Below, in pieces: positions 1 to 6,158 of a stretch of 8,549 bases of DNA (position 1 is its first letter; the number at the start of each line of letters is the position of its first letter). The notes under the pieces were generated by a model. It ran no database searches. It saw only the letters and a list, made by a program, of their open reading frames with translations, and was not told the origin of the DNA. The stretch comes from Desulfobacterales bacterium HSG17 (GTDB taxonomy: Bacteria > Desulfobacterota > Desulfobacteria > Desulfobacterales > Desulfococcaceae), in assembly GCA_030377945.1 (NCBI GenBank), contig JAUCGD010000124.1:1-8549 (forward strand). Direction: 5' to 3'. Both the position numbers and the translations under genes were made by a program.

Positions 1-331
1 AACTGACCTAAATAGTTTTCAATTAAATAATTTATTTATTTATTTATAATAGTAGAACATAAAAGCAAGTTTTTTTTAATATATATTTGAATACATATAC
101 AATATTGTTTAATATAATGTGCATATTGTGATTTGGAATATACATAATATGTATGTTTAAAATAGTTGTTGATTTGTAATAATGAAAATATCAAACAAAT
201 ATATTAATATATTAAGGATGTTAAAGATAGATACCTTTTCTGGCACAATTATTGATTTATTAAAGTTAAATGAAATTTGGAAAGAGATATAATACCATCC
301 CTAAAACCATCTCTAAAAAAGGAGTGTAAAA
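1..331. other. AT-rich intergenic leader upstream of the VIT/VWA gene
   Basis: No gene is supported here. The stretch is very AT-rich. It holds four tandem TTTA units (31-46), a T8 run (70-77), a perfect 10-bp palindrome ACAATATTGT (99-108), a dyad ATACAT-AAT-ATGTAT (140-154) that could be an operator, and a tandem 12-bp near-duplication CCATCCCTAAAA / CCATCTCTAAAA (295-306, 307-318) just before the ribosome binding site. The T run has no convincing GC stem before it, so I do not call a terminator. Confidence 0.6.
240..256 (+). promoter_or_regulatory. Possible sigma-54 (-24/-12) promoter
   Basis: CTGGCAC at 240-246 is followed, after the usual five-base spacing, by TTGAT at 252-256. The family consensus is TGGCAC-N5-TTGCA. 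The -24 half is perfect, but the normally invariant GC of the -12 half reads GA. If used, transcription would begin near 268, about 64 bases before the start codon at 332. This is a weak call from one imperfect match. Confidence 0.25.
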
Positions 332-2440
332 ATGAAATCAATTATGAATTATTTTAAAAAACTTGGAAACGGTCTTGCTGCAATAACCCTTGCTGCTGCA
401 CTTTGTTTTGTCATGATTCAGACCAATACTGCAAACAGTGCAGGACTGCTTATTGCTGACGGAGGTTTTGGCGGAGTTCTTGAGATAAAAGAACATGATG
501 TTAAGGTTGTTATCAATAACGGGGTTGCTGTTACCCATGTTACCCAGGTATTTCATAATACTGAAAACCGTCAGGTTGAAGCTCTTTATACCTTTCCTGT
601 ACCCAAAGGTGCTTCTGTTGCCAACTTCAGCATGTGGATAAACGGTAAGGAGATGGTTGGCGAGGTACTGGAAAAACAAAGAGCAAGAGAAATTTATAAT
701 AGTTATAAGCGCAAACGGCAGGATCCCGGTCTGCTTGAGCAGAAAGATTATAAAACCTTTGAAATGAGAATTTATCCCATTAATCCAAATGCAGACCAGA
801 AGGTTCAGATTTCATATTATCAGGAAATGGAAATAGATCATGACCGGGCTGTTTATGTATATCCACTTGGCACTGTTACCCGTGAAGATATTAATTCACA
901 AACAACAGGCAGGTTTGCCATTAATGCGGAAATCAAATCTGCTATACCCATAACATCTGTTGAAAGCCCAAGTCATAAAGATTCTTTTGTGGTTGCAGAT
1001 CATTCAGATACATTCAAACTTGCCAGTCTTGAAACATCAGGAGGTTCTCTGGGAGCTGATGTGGTTATCTCCTATAATTTGGCCCGTGCCCAGACAGGAT
1101 TTGATTTGATTACTTCAAAACAGGGTAATGAAGATGGTTTTTTCTACCTGACTTTGACAACAGGCCGGGAATTAAAAACACTGGATACAGGCATGGATTT
1201 TGTTTTTCTTATGGATATTTCAGGCAGTATGGAAAATGACAGGAAATTGATTATTTCACGCAATTCACTTGAGGCATTTGTTGATGAGCTTGGCCAGGAA
1301 GACAGGTTTGAGGTTATGGCATTTAATGTAAATGCAGAAACGGTTTTTGGGGAACTGCGTCCCGGAACTGATGAAATGAAAGGCCAGGCCAAAGCATTTA
1401 TGGGCTCCAAAAGTGCCAGAGGGGGAACCGTATTGTCTCCGGCAATGACCACTGCATATAAATACGGAGATCCTGACCGGACATTAAATGTGGTCATCCT
1501 AAGCGATGGTATGACAGAGCAGGGAGAACGTCAGACCCTTATGCAGCTGATAGCTTCCCGCCCTCAAAATGCCCGTGTTTTCTGCATAGGAGTAGGCAAT
1601 GAAGTAAACCGTCCTCTGCTGGAACAGCTTGCAGAAGATTCAGGTGGACTGGCATCATTTATCTCCCGCGGCGATAATTTTAAACTCCAGGCCAAAGGCT
1701 TTCGCAGAAAACTGATGCATCCTGTTGCCACAGACCTTGAAATTGATTTTAGAGGAATCCAGGTTTATGATGTAGAACCCCAAAAGCTTCCGAACCTGTA
1801 TCACGGTTCGCCAATTCGTATTTATGGCCGATATAAAGGTGACGGAGAAGCGGAGATTACCCTTAATGGGAATGTACAGGGAATTGAAATGAAGCAGGCA
1901 GGCAAAATGGTATTTCCTGAAATTGATTCTGATAATCCTGAGATTGAACGTATGTGGGCATGGAAAAGGGTTGACCGGCTTTTAAAACAGGCAGACAGGA
2001 CAAATTCCAGGAATACTGTGGTTAATGAAATTGTTGCTCTGGCAGAGGATTATTCCATTGTAACAGAATATACATCCTTTCTTGTTCTTGAAAATGATGC
2101 GGAATATAAGCGCTGGAAAATAGAACGGCGAAATATGAACCGAATTGGGCGGGACCGCAATGCACAGGAAAAACGAAAAAAACAAATGGAGAACATAAGG
2201 AGTAAAGCTGTTCAGGCCATAGGGCCTCAGCCTGAATTGAAAAAAATAACAGCCAGGCAGCCTGTTTCCCAGAGGATTGCTTCAGCTCCCAGACAGGCTC
2301 CGGGAAATAATTCACCGGCAATAAAACAGCAGCCAAAAAAACGACGACAGAGTATGGATTTTAATTTTGGAGGCGGACCTGTTGGGCCTTTATTTGTGGG
2401 ACTGGCATACTGGCTGCGCCGAAGAAAAAATAAAGCATAA
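332..2440 (+). CDS. Exported VIT and VWA domain protein with GlyGly-CTERM-like sorting tail
   Basis: This 702-residue protein is probably exported by Sec and anchored or processed at the envelope. Residues 1-37 form a signal peptide (basic start, hydrophobic 13-30, A-N-S-A before the mature part). A VIT domain (vault protein/inter-alpha-trypsin type) covers about 45-172. A VWA domain covers about 288-455, with an intact metal site: DISGS at 295-299, T366 in GGTVLSP, and D392 in LSDGM. After a typical VIT/VWA C-terminal module (about 535-590), the chain turns highly basic and then Pro/Gln-rich (595-675). It ends with GGG (680-682), a short hydrophobic stretch (683-695) and RRR (696-698). This tail matches the architecture of GlyGly-CTERM sorting signals cut by rhombosortases, and the next gene encodes such an enzyme. 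VWA domains usually mediate metal-dependent protein binding; the partner is unknown. GGAG at 321-324 lies 7 bases before ATG 332, supporting the start. Confidence 0.88.
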   Translation: MKSIMNYFKKLGNGLAAITLAAALCFVMIQTNTANSAGLLIADGGFGGVLEIKEHDVKVVINNGVAVTHVTQVFHNTENRQVEALYTFPVPKGASVANFSMWINGKEMVGEVLEKQRAREIYNSYKRKRQDPGLLEQKDYKTFEMRIYPINPNADQKVQISYYQEMEIDHDRAVYVYPLGTVTREDINSQTTGRFAINAEIKSAIPITSVESPSHKDSFVVADHSDTFKLASLETSGGSLGADVVISYNLARAQTGFDLITSKQGNEDGFFYLTLTTGRELKTLDTGMDFVFLMDISGSMENDRKLIISRNSLEAFVDELGQEDRFEVMAFNVNAETVFGELRPGTDEMKGQAKAFMGSKSARGGTVLSPAMTTAYKYGDPDRTLNVVILSDGMTEQGERQTLMQLIASRPQNARVFCIGVGNEVNRPLLEQLAEDSGGLASFISRGDNFKLQAKGFRRKLMHPVATDLEIDFRGIQVYDVEPQKLPNLYHGSPIRIYGRYKGDGEAEITLNGNVQGIEMKQAGKMVFPEIDSDNPEIERMWAWKRVDRLLKQADRTNSRNTVVNEIVALAEDYSIVTEYTSFLVLENDAEYKRWKIERRNMNRIGRDRNAQEKRKKQMENIRSKAVQAIGPQPELKKITARQPVSQRIASAPRQAPGNNSPAIKQQPKKRRQSMDFNFGGGPVGPLFVGLAYWLRRRKNKA

Positions 2441-2449
2441 GTATCTTAT

Positions 2450-2642
2450 TCTCATTCCCAGGCTCTGCCTGGGAATAATAAGCACCAAAACAAAGTTTTA
2501 TATCATTCGTAGGGTGCGTTAGCGCAGCGTAACGCACCTTGAAGTTAGGCGGTGCGTTACGGCTATCGCCTAACGCACCCTACACAAATGTTGCATAAAT
2601 TTATGTTTAGGTGCTTACCCGGAGGCTCCGCCTCCTAACGAG
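2450..2642. repeat. Mosaic of intergenic palindromic repeats (REP/MITE-like)
   Basis: Three palindromic blocks fill the gap between the VIT/VWA gene and the rhomboid gene. Block 1 (2454-2476) is a perfect 10-bp hairpin, ATTCCCAGGC-TCT-GCCTGGGAAT, 13 bases after the stop codon. Block 2 (2509-2583) has 13-bp perfect outer arms (GTAGGGTGCGTTA and its complement) and contains two smaller hairpins built on GGTGCGTTA (2513-2538 and 2551-2579). Block 3 (2621-2635) is GGAGGC-TCC-GCCTCC followed by TAACGAG. Blocks 1 and 3 resemble the two ends of one widespread bacterial intergenic repeat type (CTCRTT...AACGAG ends), with block 2 lying between them. That would make this a nested insertion; it is recognition from memory and was not checked against a database. 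Block 1 could also serve as a 3' mRNA hairpin, but no T run follows it. Confidence 0.75.
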
Positions 2643-2655
2643 ATGGAGTAAGACC

Positions 2656-3303
2656 ATGAAGAAAACAAACTACCTTTCCATGATTATTGACAGCTTAAAA
2701 AAATCACCTGATGTGTGGATCATGAGTTTTATTTTGCTGGCAGCCAATATCCATATATTTACAGGTTATTTTAATTACAACCTTTTTTGGATATTTACTC
2801 CTGATGATTTTAAATTGCACAGGATTATATTTCATCCTTTTGTTCATATATCCTGGTATCATCTGCTTCTGGATGCAGGGGCTTTTTTTCTTTTATATAC
2901 CGGGCTGAAAGAAAAGAGAATGGGAATTAAAATATTGTATCTTGTTGTTTGCAGTGCTTTCAGCCTGGCATTTGCCATGCACTTTTCTTCCATGATTGAA
3001 AACCTTGGGCTGTGCGGTTTATCAGGCGTTGCACATGGATTAATGGCAATTTCAGGGCTGGAAATGCTGGAAGATAAAGAAACTCAGATGCTGGGCTGTG
3101 TTTCTTTGGCTGCTGTTATAATAAAAAGTGTTTATGAGCTTATTACAGGAAATGTATTGCTGGAATTTCTTCAACTGGGAATGTGCGGAACTCCAATTGC
3201 TGCATGTCATACAGGAGGAGTTGCCGGAGGAATTTTTATATATTTTTCTATCCGGTTTCTGTCATCAATAAATATATTTCATGCAAATCAAGCAAATGCT
3301 TAA
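2656..3303 (+). CDS. Rhombosortase-type rhomboid intramembrane serine protease
   Basis: This 215-residue polytopic inner-membrane protein has hydrophobic segments near 20-45, 66-83, 91-111, 117-137, 146-165 and 183-205. The catalytic serine is S123 in G-L-S-G-V-A-H-G (121-128). That motif, with the extra His, is typical of rhombosortases, the rhomboid branch that cleaves GlyGly-CTERM tails. The catalytic His is H185 in C-H-T-G-G-V-A-G-G. An HISWYHLLLD segment (64-73) matches the rhomboid HxxxN region, with Asp73 where many rhomboids have the oxyanion Asn. The neighbouring VIT/VWA protein carries a suitable tail, so it is the likely substrate. I chose ATG 2656 because GGAG at 2645-2648 sits 7 bases upstream. 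The frame stays open back to a GTG at 2611, but those 15 extra codons (Arg/Leu-rich) fall in the palindromic repeat and are probably not translated. Activity is inferred. Confidence 0.82.
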   Translation: MKKTNYLSMIIDSLKKSPDVWIMSFILLAANIHIFTGYFNYNLFWIFTPDDFKLHRIIFHPFVHISWYHLLLDAGAFFLLYTGLKEKRMGIKILYLVVCSAFSLAFAMHFSSMIENLGLCGLSGVAHGLMAISGLEMLEDKETQMLGCVSLAAVIIKSVYELITGNVLLEFLQLGMCGTPIAACHTGGVAGGIFIYFSIRFLSSINIFHANQANA

Positions 3304-3310
3304 ATTATGA

Positions 3311-3362
3311 TAAAAAAAAATGACAGGCGCATAAACAAGATTAACAATCTGTTTCTGCGCCT
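3311..3362 (-). terminator. Intrinsic terminator of the phasin-like gene
   Basis: An imperfect hairpin (AGGCGCATAAACAAGATT at 3325-3342 against AATCTGTTTCTGCGCCT at 3346-3362) is followed on the minus strand, after GTCA, by nine T (A9 at 3312-3320). It lies about 70 bases beyond the minus-strand stop at 3432. It is also 8-20 bases past the end of the converging rhomboid gene, so it may act as a hairpin in both directions, but only the minus direction has the T run. Confidence 0.8.
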
Positions 3363-3431
3363 TGACCGGAACATTTTTCAAACCTGAAGCTATTGTTCAG
3401 AAGCTTATGTAGAGCCTGTCAGATAGAGGAA

Positions 3432-3923
3432 TTACATAAAAGTTTTTATGCACATTATTTTAGTTAATTTTTCAAAATCAGCAGATTTACTAAGCATACC
3501 CGAATGCCAGTTAAAAAATCTGTCCATTTCCGTTCTCTGCATTTTCAGCAGGGTTTCCGGCAAATCATCAGATGTTTTTAAGAACGAGTTGATTGTTTCC
3601 GGCTCTATCATTGACTGGGAAATTGACTTACACATTGATACATATGTATTCCATGAGTTTCTGCTGCGTGTTGCAGTACCGTTTGTCAAAAATTTTGGTA
3701 ATAAGGGATTATTCAACTCATCTTTATCTGTTTTTCTCAATTTAAAAGCATCCCAATAAGTGTTTGCTGCTTTCATCCAGATATCTGCAAGTGAATCAGC
3801 CGCATCTGCTGCTTTTTCCTGTGATTCTTCTGCTTTTTCTGATTCTACTGATTCTACCTGGGGGGGGATTTCAGATACATTTTCATTAACAGCTTTTGAT
3901 TGTTCCTGCTGAGTGTTTTCCAT
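3432..3923 (-). CDS. Phasin/PhaE-like protein (tentative)
   Basis: This is a 163-residue soluble protein with no signal peptide or membrane segment. Residues 1-45 are acidic and Glu/Ser/Ala-rich, probably disordered. Residues 46-155 look helical with spaced aromatics (W49, W57, W91, F136, F137, W139) and a segment L-P-E-T-L-L-K-M (121-128). This reminds me of the PhaE subunit of class III polyhydroxyalkanoate synthase or of phasins, which coat storage granules. PhaE proteins are usually about twice this length, so it may be a short relative or a truncated form; the final residues (KIMCIKTFM) look atypical. No phaC is in the window. AGAGG (3930-3934) lies 6 bases before ATG 3923. A C8 run covers codons 19-22. 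The gene forms its own unit, with an upstream 43-bp promoter element and a strong downstream terminator. The gene is likely real; its function is a guess. Confidence 0.6.
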   Translation of the reverse strand: MENTQQEQSKAVNENVSEIPPQVESVESEKAEESQEKAADAADSLADIWMKAANTYWDAFKLRKTDKDELNNPLLPKFLTNGTATRSRNSWNTYVSMCKSISQSMIEPETINSFLKTSDDLPETLLKMQRTEMDRFFNWHSGMLSKSADFEKLTKIMCIKTFM

Positions 3924-4009
3924 GATTTACCTCTTTTTAATATTATATATTTTTTTTGGGATAATTAGTTTACGATTATTAAGGGTCGATTACCGAAATG
4001 ATATAATTT

Positions 4010-4076
4010 AATATATAAGATATTCTCTTTGTGCAATTGGCATTAGTACCTATTTTTAAGTAGGTACTTTTACCTA
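4010..4076 (-). promoter_or_regulatory. 43-bp operator element, copy A, with probable promoter of the phasin-like gene
   Basis: Read toward the gene, positions 4076-4047 are TAGGTA-N4-TACCTA-N8-TAGGTA, followed by CTAATGCCAATTG down to 4034. The last TTG starts a possible -35 box TTGCAC (4036-4031), and TATATT (4015-4010) lies 15 bases further as a possible -10. The core ends 123 bases before the start codon at 3923. The match to copies B and C is gap-free (37/43 and 33/43 by eye). A regulator site directly upstream of the -35 box would suit an activator. Confidence 0.6.
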
Positions 4077-4081
4077 TTCAG

Positions 4082-4132
4082 CCGGTTGGTGAAGTTTACC
4101 GGTTGGTGAAGTTTACCAGTTGGTGAAGTTTA
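4082..4132. repeat. Three tandem 17-bp repeats
   Basis: The unit CCGGTTGGTGAAGTTTA occurs at 4082-4098 and 4099-4115, and with one change (CCAGTTG...) at 4116-4132. Each unit junction contains the pseudo-palindrome GGTGAAGTTTACC. The array lies between the cold-shock terminator and copy A of the 43-bp element, only 5 bases upstream of that copy. It could be an iterated regulator site for the phasin-like gene or a short minisatellite. Confidence 0.85.
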
Positions 4133-4146
4133 AATGCTTGGCAAGG

Positions 4147-4183
4147 AAAAAAACAGGGCATGTCATACTCTGACGCCATGCCC
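4147..4183 (-). terminator. Intrinsic terminator of the cold-shock gene
   Basis: GGGCATG (4156-4162) pairs with CATGCCC (4177-4183), with an extra inner GTCA/TGAC pairing. On the minus strand the stem is followed by TG and then seven T (A7 at 4147-4153). It begins 24 bases past the stop codon and would separate the cold-shock gene from the phasin-like gene. Confidence 0.85.
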
Positions 4184-4207
4184 TTACCATTTATCTATTT
4201 AAATATA

Positions 4208-4408
4208 TTATCTTACGCTTACATTAACTGCCGCAGGGCCCTTTTGCCCTTTTTCCACTTCAAAGGCGACTTGATCTCCTTCATTAAGAGATTTGAAACC
4301 TGAGCCGTCAATTCCTGAATGATGTACAAATACATCAGGTCCCTCTTCCTGTTCAATAAATCCATATCCCCTGCTGTCACTAAACCATTTAACAATACCA
4401 TTAGCCAT
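4208..4408 (-). CDS. Cold-shock domain protein (CspA family)
   Basis: This 66-residue protein is a single cold-shock domain of the usual length. It binds single-stranded RNA/DNA and melts mRNA structure in the cytoplasm. It has KWF (7-9), the RNP1 motif S-R-G-Y-G-F-I (12-18) and the RNP2 motif V-F-V-H-H (26-30), all with the nucleic-acid-binding aromatics in place. The conserved end [15 protein letters not shown] is also present. GGAGG at 4418-4422, 9 bases before the ATG, supports the start. The gene is monocistronic: its own 43-bp-element promoter lies upstream, a hairpin-containing leader of roughly 87 bases follows, and a strong terminator lies downstream. Family membership is certain. 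Whether it responds to cold, growth phase or another stress cannot be told from sequence, as many csp genes are not cold-induced. Confidence 0.97.
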   Translation of the reverse strand: MANGIVKWFSDSRGYGFIEQEEGPDVFVHHSGIDGSGFKSLNEGDQVAFEVEKGQKGPAAVNVSVR

Positions 4409-4450
4409 TTTTGACTTCCTCCATTTTGATTAATACTATATGGCTCCAAT

Positions 4451-4492
4451 CATCAGGCTGTATTCTGCCTGATGCCGGAAATTTGTTTTCCG
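4451..4492 (-). promoter_or_regulatory. Two abutting hairpins in the cold-shock gene leader
   Basis: In the transcribed direction, a 6-bp stem CGGAAA-N5-TTTCCG (4492-4476) is followed after one base by an 8-bp stem CATCAGGC-N8-GCCTGATG (4474-4451). Both are perfect. They lie immediately after the predicted transcription start (near 4495) and about 43 bases before the start codon. Structured leaders controlling stability or translation with temperature are known for cspA-type genes. The same role here is inference. Confidence 0.55.
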
Positions 4493-4501
4493 ACAAGGCT
4501 A

Positions 4502-4569
4502 ATCTAATAGAAAATAAACTTGGGTTCAATTCGGATAAGTACCTATTTTTATATAGGTACTTATACCTA
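4502..4569 (-). promoter_or_regulatory. 43-bp operator element, copy B, with probable promoter of the cold-shock gene
   Basis: Read toward the gene, 4569-4540 is TAGGTA-N4-TACCTA-N8-TAGGTA, then CTTATCCGAATTG to 4527. A possible -35 TTGAAC (4529-4524) is followed after 16 bases by TTAGAT (4507-4502) as -10. The core ends 131 bases before the start at 4408. Its 13-base tail is identical to that of copy C, and 39 of 43 bases agree overall. It sits between the pyk stop and the csp start, and its orientation fits only csp. Confidence 0.65.
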
Positions 4570-4623
4570 ACTTAAAAGAGGGTGGTTCTGAGGATAAAAA
4601 TGCAGGTCAAAACACAGACTTAA

Positions 4624-6141
4624 TTATTTTAGACGTTCCAGATCAATAATTTCCATTCTGTTATTTCTGTCAGGATACTTCCTTGAAGGGCCTTCTGTAA
4701 GAATGACAAGGTTTTCCTTTATGTTATATTCTTTTTGCCATTTTAATATCCATTTATGCCAGTCATCTGGATGATCCAGCTCAAATATCGGCAATACTCC
4801 GTATGAAAAAACAAGGTTTTTGCAGGCCTTTTCTTCTGAACTAATAGCTGTTATCCATACAGGCAGTCTGTATCTTGTGATCCTTCTTGCTGTTGCACCG
4901 CTTCTTGTTGGCACTAAAACCGAAGCAGGCGTTATTCGCCTTATGGAAGCTTTTACACTCAAGGCAATGAGATCTGAAAGCTTTGTCTTGTGTTTTGAAG
5001 CATTTTCTTCATCAAAACTCAGGCAGACCTTTCTGTGAGCCTCTGTTACCGATGCGATTTCAGCAAGCATTTTAACTGCATCCAGAGGATATAAACCCAT
5101 TGCAGATTCTCCTGAAAGCATTACACAATCAGTGCCGTCCAATATAGCATTGGCTACGTCAGTTGCTTCAGCCCTTGTGGGTCTGCTGTTTGTTGTCATT
5201 GTTTCCAGCATCTGGGTTGCTGTTATTACAGGTTTCCCCAAATAATTTGCTTTTCTCATAATCTGCTTTTGAACTACTGCAATCCGTGCAATGGGAATTT
5301 CCACTCCAAGATCTCCTCGAGCTACCATTATACCGTCAGAAGCAAGGAGAATATCATCAAGATTTACCAATGCTCTTGAACGCTCAATCTTGGCAATAAT
5401 AAAAGGATCGTATCCAAGATCCTTTGCAGCTTTGCGGACTGCATGTATATCAGAAGCATTTTCCACAAAAGACTGGCTTACAGCTTCAACCCCGTTTTCA
5501 AGAGCAAATTTCATACATTGAAAATCATAATCTGTAAAAGCCTGTATTCCCAGTTCAATATCAGGAATATTTAAGCCTTTTCGTGAACTCAGCATTCCCC
5601 CTGTTAAAATTTCGCATTTAACCTTAGTTTCTTTAAGTTCAGGTGTTTCTTTAAGTTCAGATGTTTCTTTAAGTTCAGATGTTTCTTTAAGCTCAGGTGT
5701 TTCTTTAAGTTCAGATGTTTCTTTGATTTCAAGCACTTCAAGTTGAATATAACCGTCATTTAAAAATAAACGGTCTCCTGTTTTAATTGCCTGAATAAGT
5801 CCTGGAAAGTTTACAGTTACTCTTTCTTCTGAACCGTCAACATCCTCGGTTGTCAAATAGAAATGGTCACCGGTCTTTAATTCAACAGGTTCACGGCTGA
5901 AACTGCCGATACGTATTTTAGGGCCTGAAAGATCAGCCATAATTGTCACGTTTTTACCTGTTTTTTTTGCTGCTTCACGGATCCTGATTATGGTTTCCTT
6001 GTGCCCTGAAAAATCTCCGTGAGAAAAATTTAACCTGGCAATATCCATTCCTGCTGCCATCATCTTCTCAAGCATTGCCTGAGAAGATGATGCAGGGCCA
6101 ATAGTACAGACTATTTTTGTTTTATTTTTTGGAAAAGCCAT
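4624..6141 (-). CDS. pyk: Pyruvate kinase, K+-independent type, with repeat insertion
   Basis: Pyruvate kinase (505 residues; usual about 470-480) converts phosphoenolpyruvate and ADP to pyruvate and ATP. Catalytic parts are present: R36/N38/S40 in R-L-N-F-S-H-G, D70 in D-L-S-G-P-K-I-R, K251 and E253 in A-K-I-E, D277 in A-R-G-D-L-G, T309 in T-A-T-Q-M-L-E. Leu71 and Lys75 occupy the positions (113 and 117 of the rabbit muscle enzyme) that in K+-dependent enzymes are Thr and Glu. Leu/Lys there marks the K+-independent class. The barrel is interrupted by the B domain (about 71-170) and followed by the C-terminal regulatory domain (about 378-505, P-T-R-S-G-A-T-A-R-R). The extra length comes from five 6-residue repeats ET[SP]ELK (141-170) in a B-domain hairpin. 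AAGGAGGT lies just upstream of ATG 6141. The gene follows gdhA by 17 bases, so the two are probably co-transcribed. I see no terminator after it. Confidence 0.97.
   Translation of the reverse strand: MAFPKNKTKIVCTIGPASSSQAMLEKMMAAGMDIARLNFSHGDFSGHKETIIRIREAAKKTGKNVTIMADLSGPKIRIGSFSREPVELKTGDHFYLTTEDVDGSEERVTVNFPGLIQAIKTGDRLFLNDGYIQLEVLEIKETSELKETPELKETSELKETSELKETPELKETKVKCEILTGGMLSSRKGLNIPDIELGIQAFTDYDFQCMKFALENGVEAVSQSFVENASDIHAVRKAAKDLGYDPFIIAKIERSRALVNLDDILLASDGIMVARGDLGVEIPIARIAVVQKQIMRKANYLGKPVITATQMLETMTTNSRPTRAEATDVANAILDGTDCVMLSGESAMGLYPLDAVKMLAEIASVTEAHRKVCLSFDEENASKHKTKLSDLIALSVKASIRRITPASVLVPTRSGATARRITRYRLPVWITAISSEEKACKNLVFSYGVLPIFELDHPDDWHKWILKWQKEYNIKENLVILTEGPSRKYPDRNNRMEIIDLERLK
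5632..5721 (-). repeat. In-frame 18-bp minisatellite inside pyk
   Basis: Five tandem 18-bp units encode ET[SP]ELK five times (residues 141-170). The units differ mainly at the Ser/Pro codon (TCT or CCT), and one has GAG in place of GAA. Removing all five would leave L-E-I-K-E-T-K-V-K, an ordinary tight strand turn. This suggests the array grew from the local E-I-K-E-T-K sequence. Confidence 0.95.
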
Positions 6142-6158
6142 AAATTACCTCCTTGGGT

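Noticed and set aside
70..77. T8 run as a terminator of an upstream gene
   Set aside because: No stable GC stem precedes it.
338..679. Minus-strand open frame inside the VIT/VWA gene
   Set aside because: It overlaps a strongly supported coding region, has no recognisable domain and no ribosome site.
1982..2336. Two overlapping open frames against the 3' part of the VIT/VWA gene
   Set aside because: Both are shadows of the basic low-complexity tail, with no domain.
3321..3421. 8-bp inverted repeat TGACAGGC / GCCTGTCA as a small mobile element
   Set aside because: The arms are too short, no flanking duplication is seen, and the inner part is explained by the terminator.
3448..3759. Plus-strand open frame across the phasin-like gene
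   Set aside because: The minus-strand gene has a ribosome site, promoter element and terminator; the plus frame has none.
4082..4132. Triple repeat as a mini CRISPR array
   Set aside because: The units are 17 bp and directly adjacent, with no spacers and no cas genes.
4219..4449. Alternative frame across the cold-shock gene
   Set aside because: It is out of frame with the perfect cold-shock domain and has no family resemblance.
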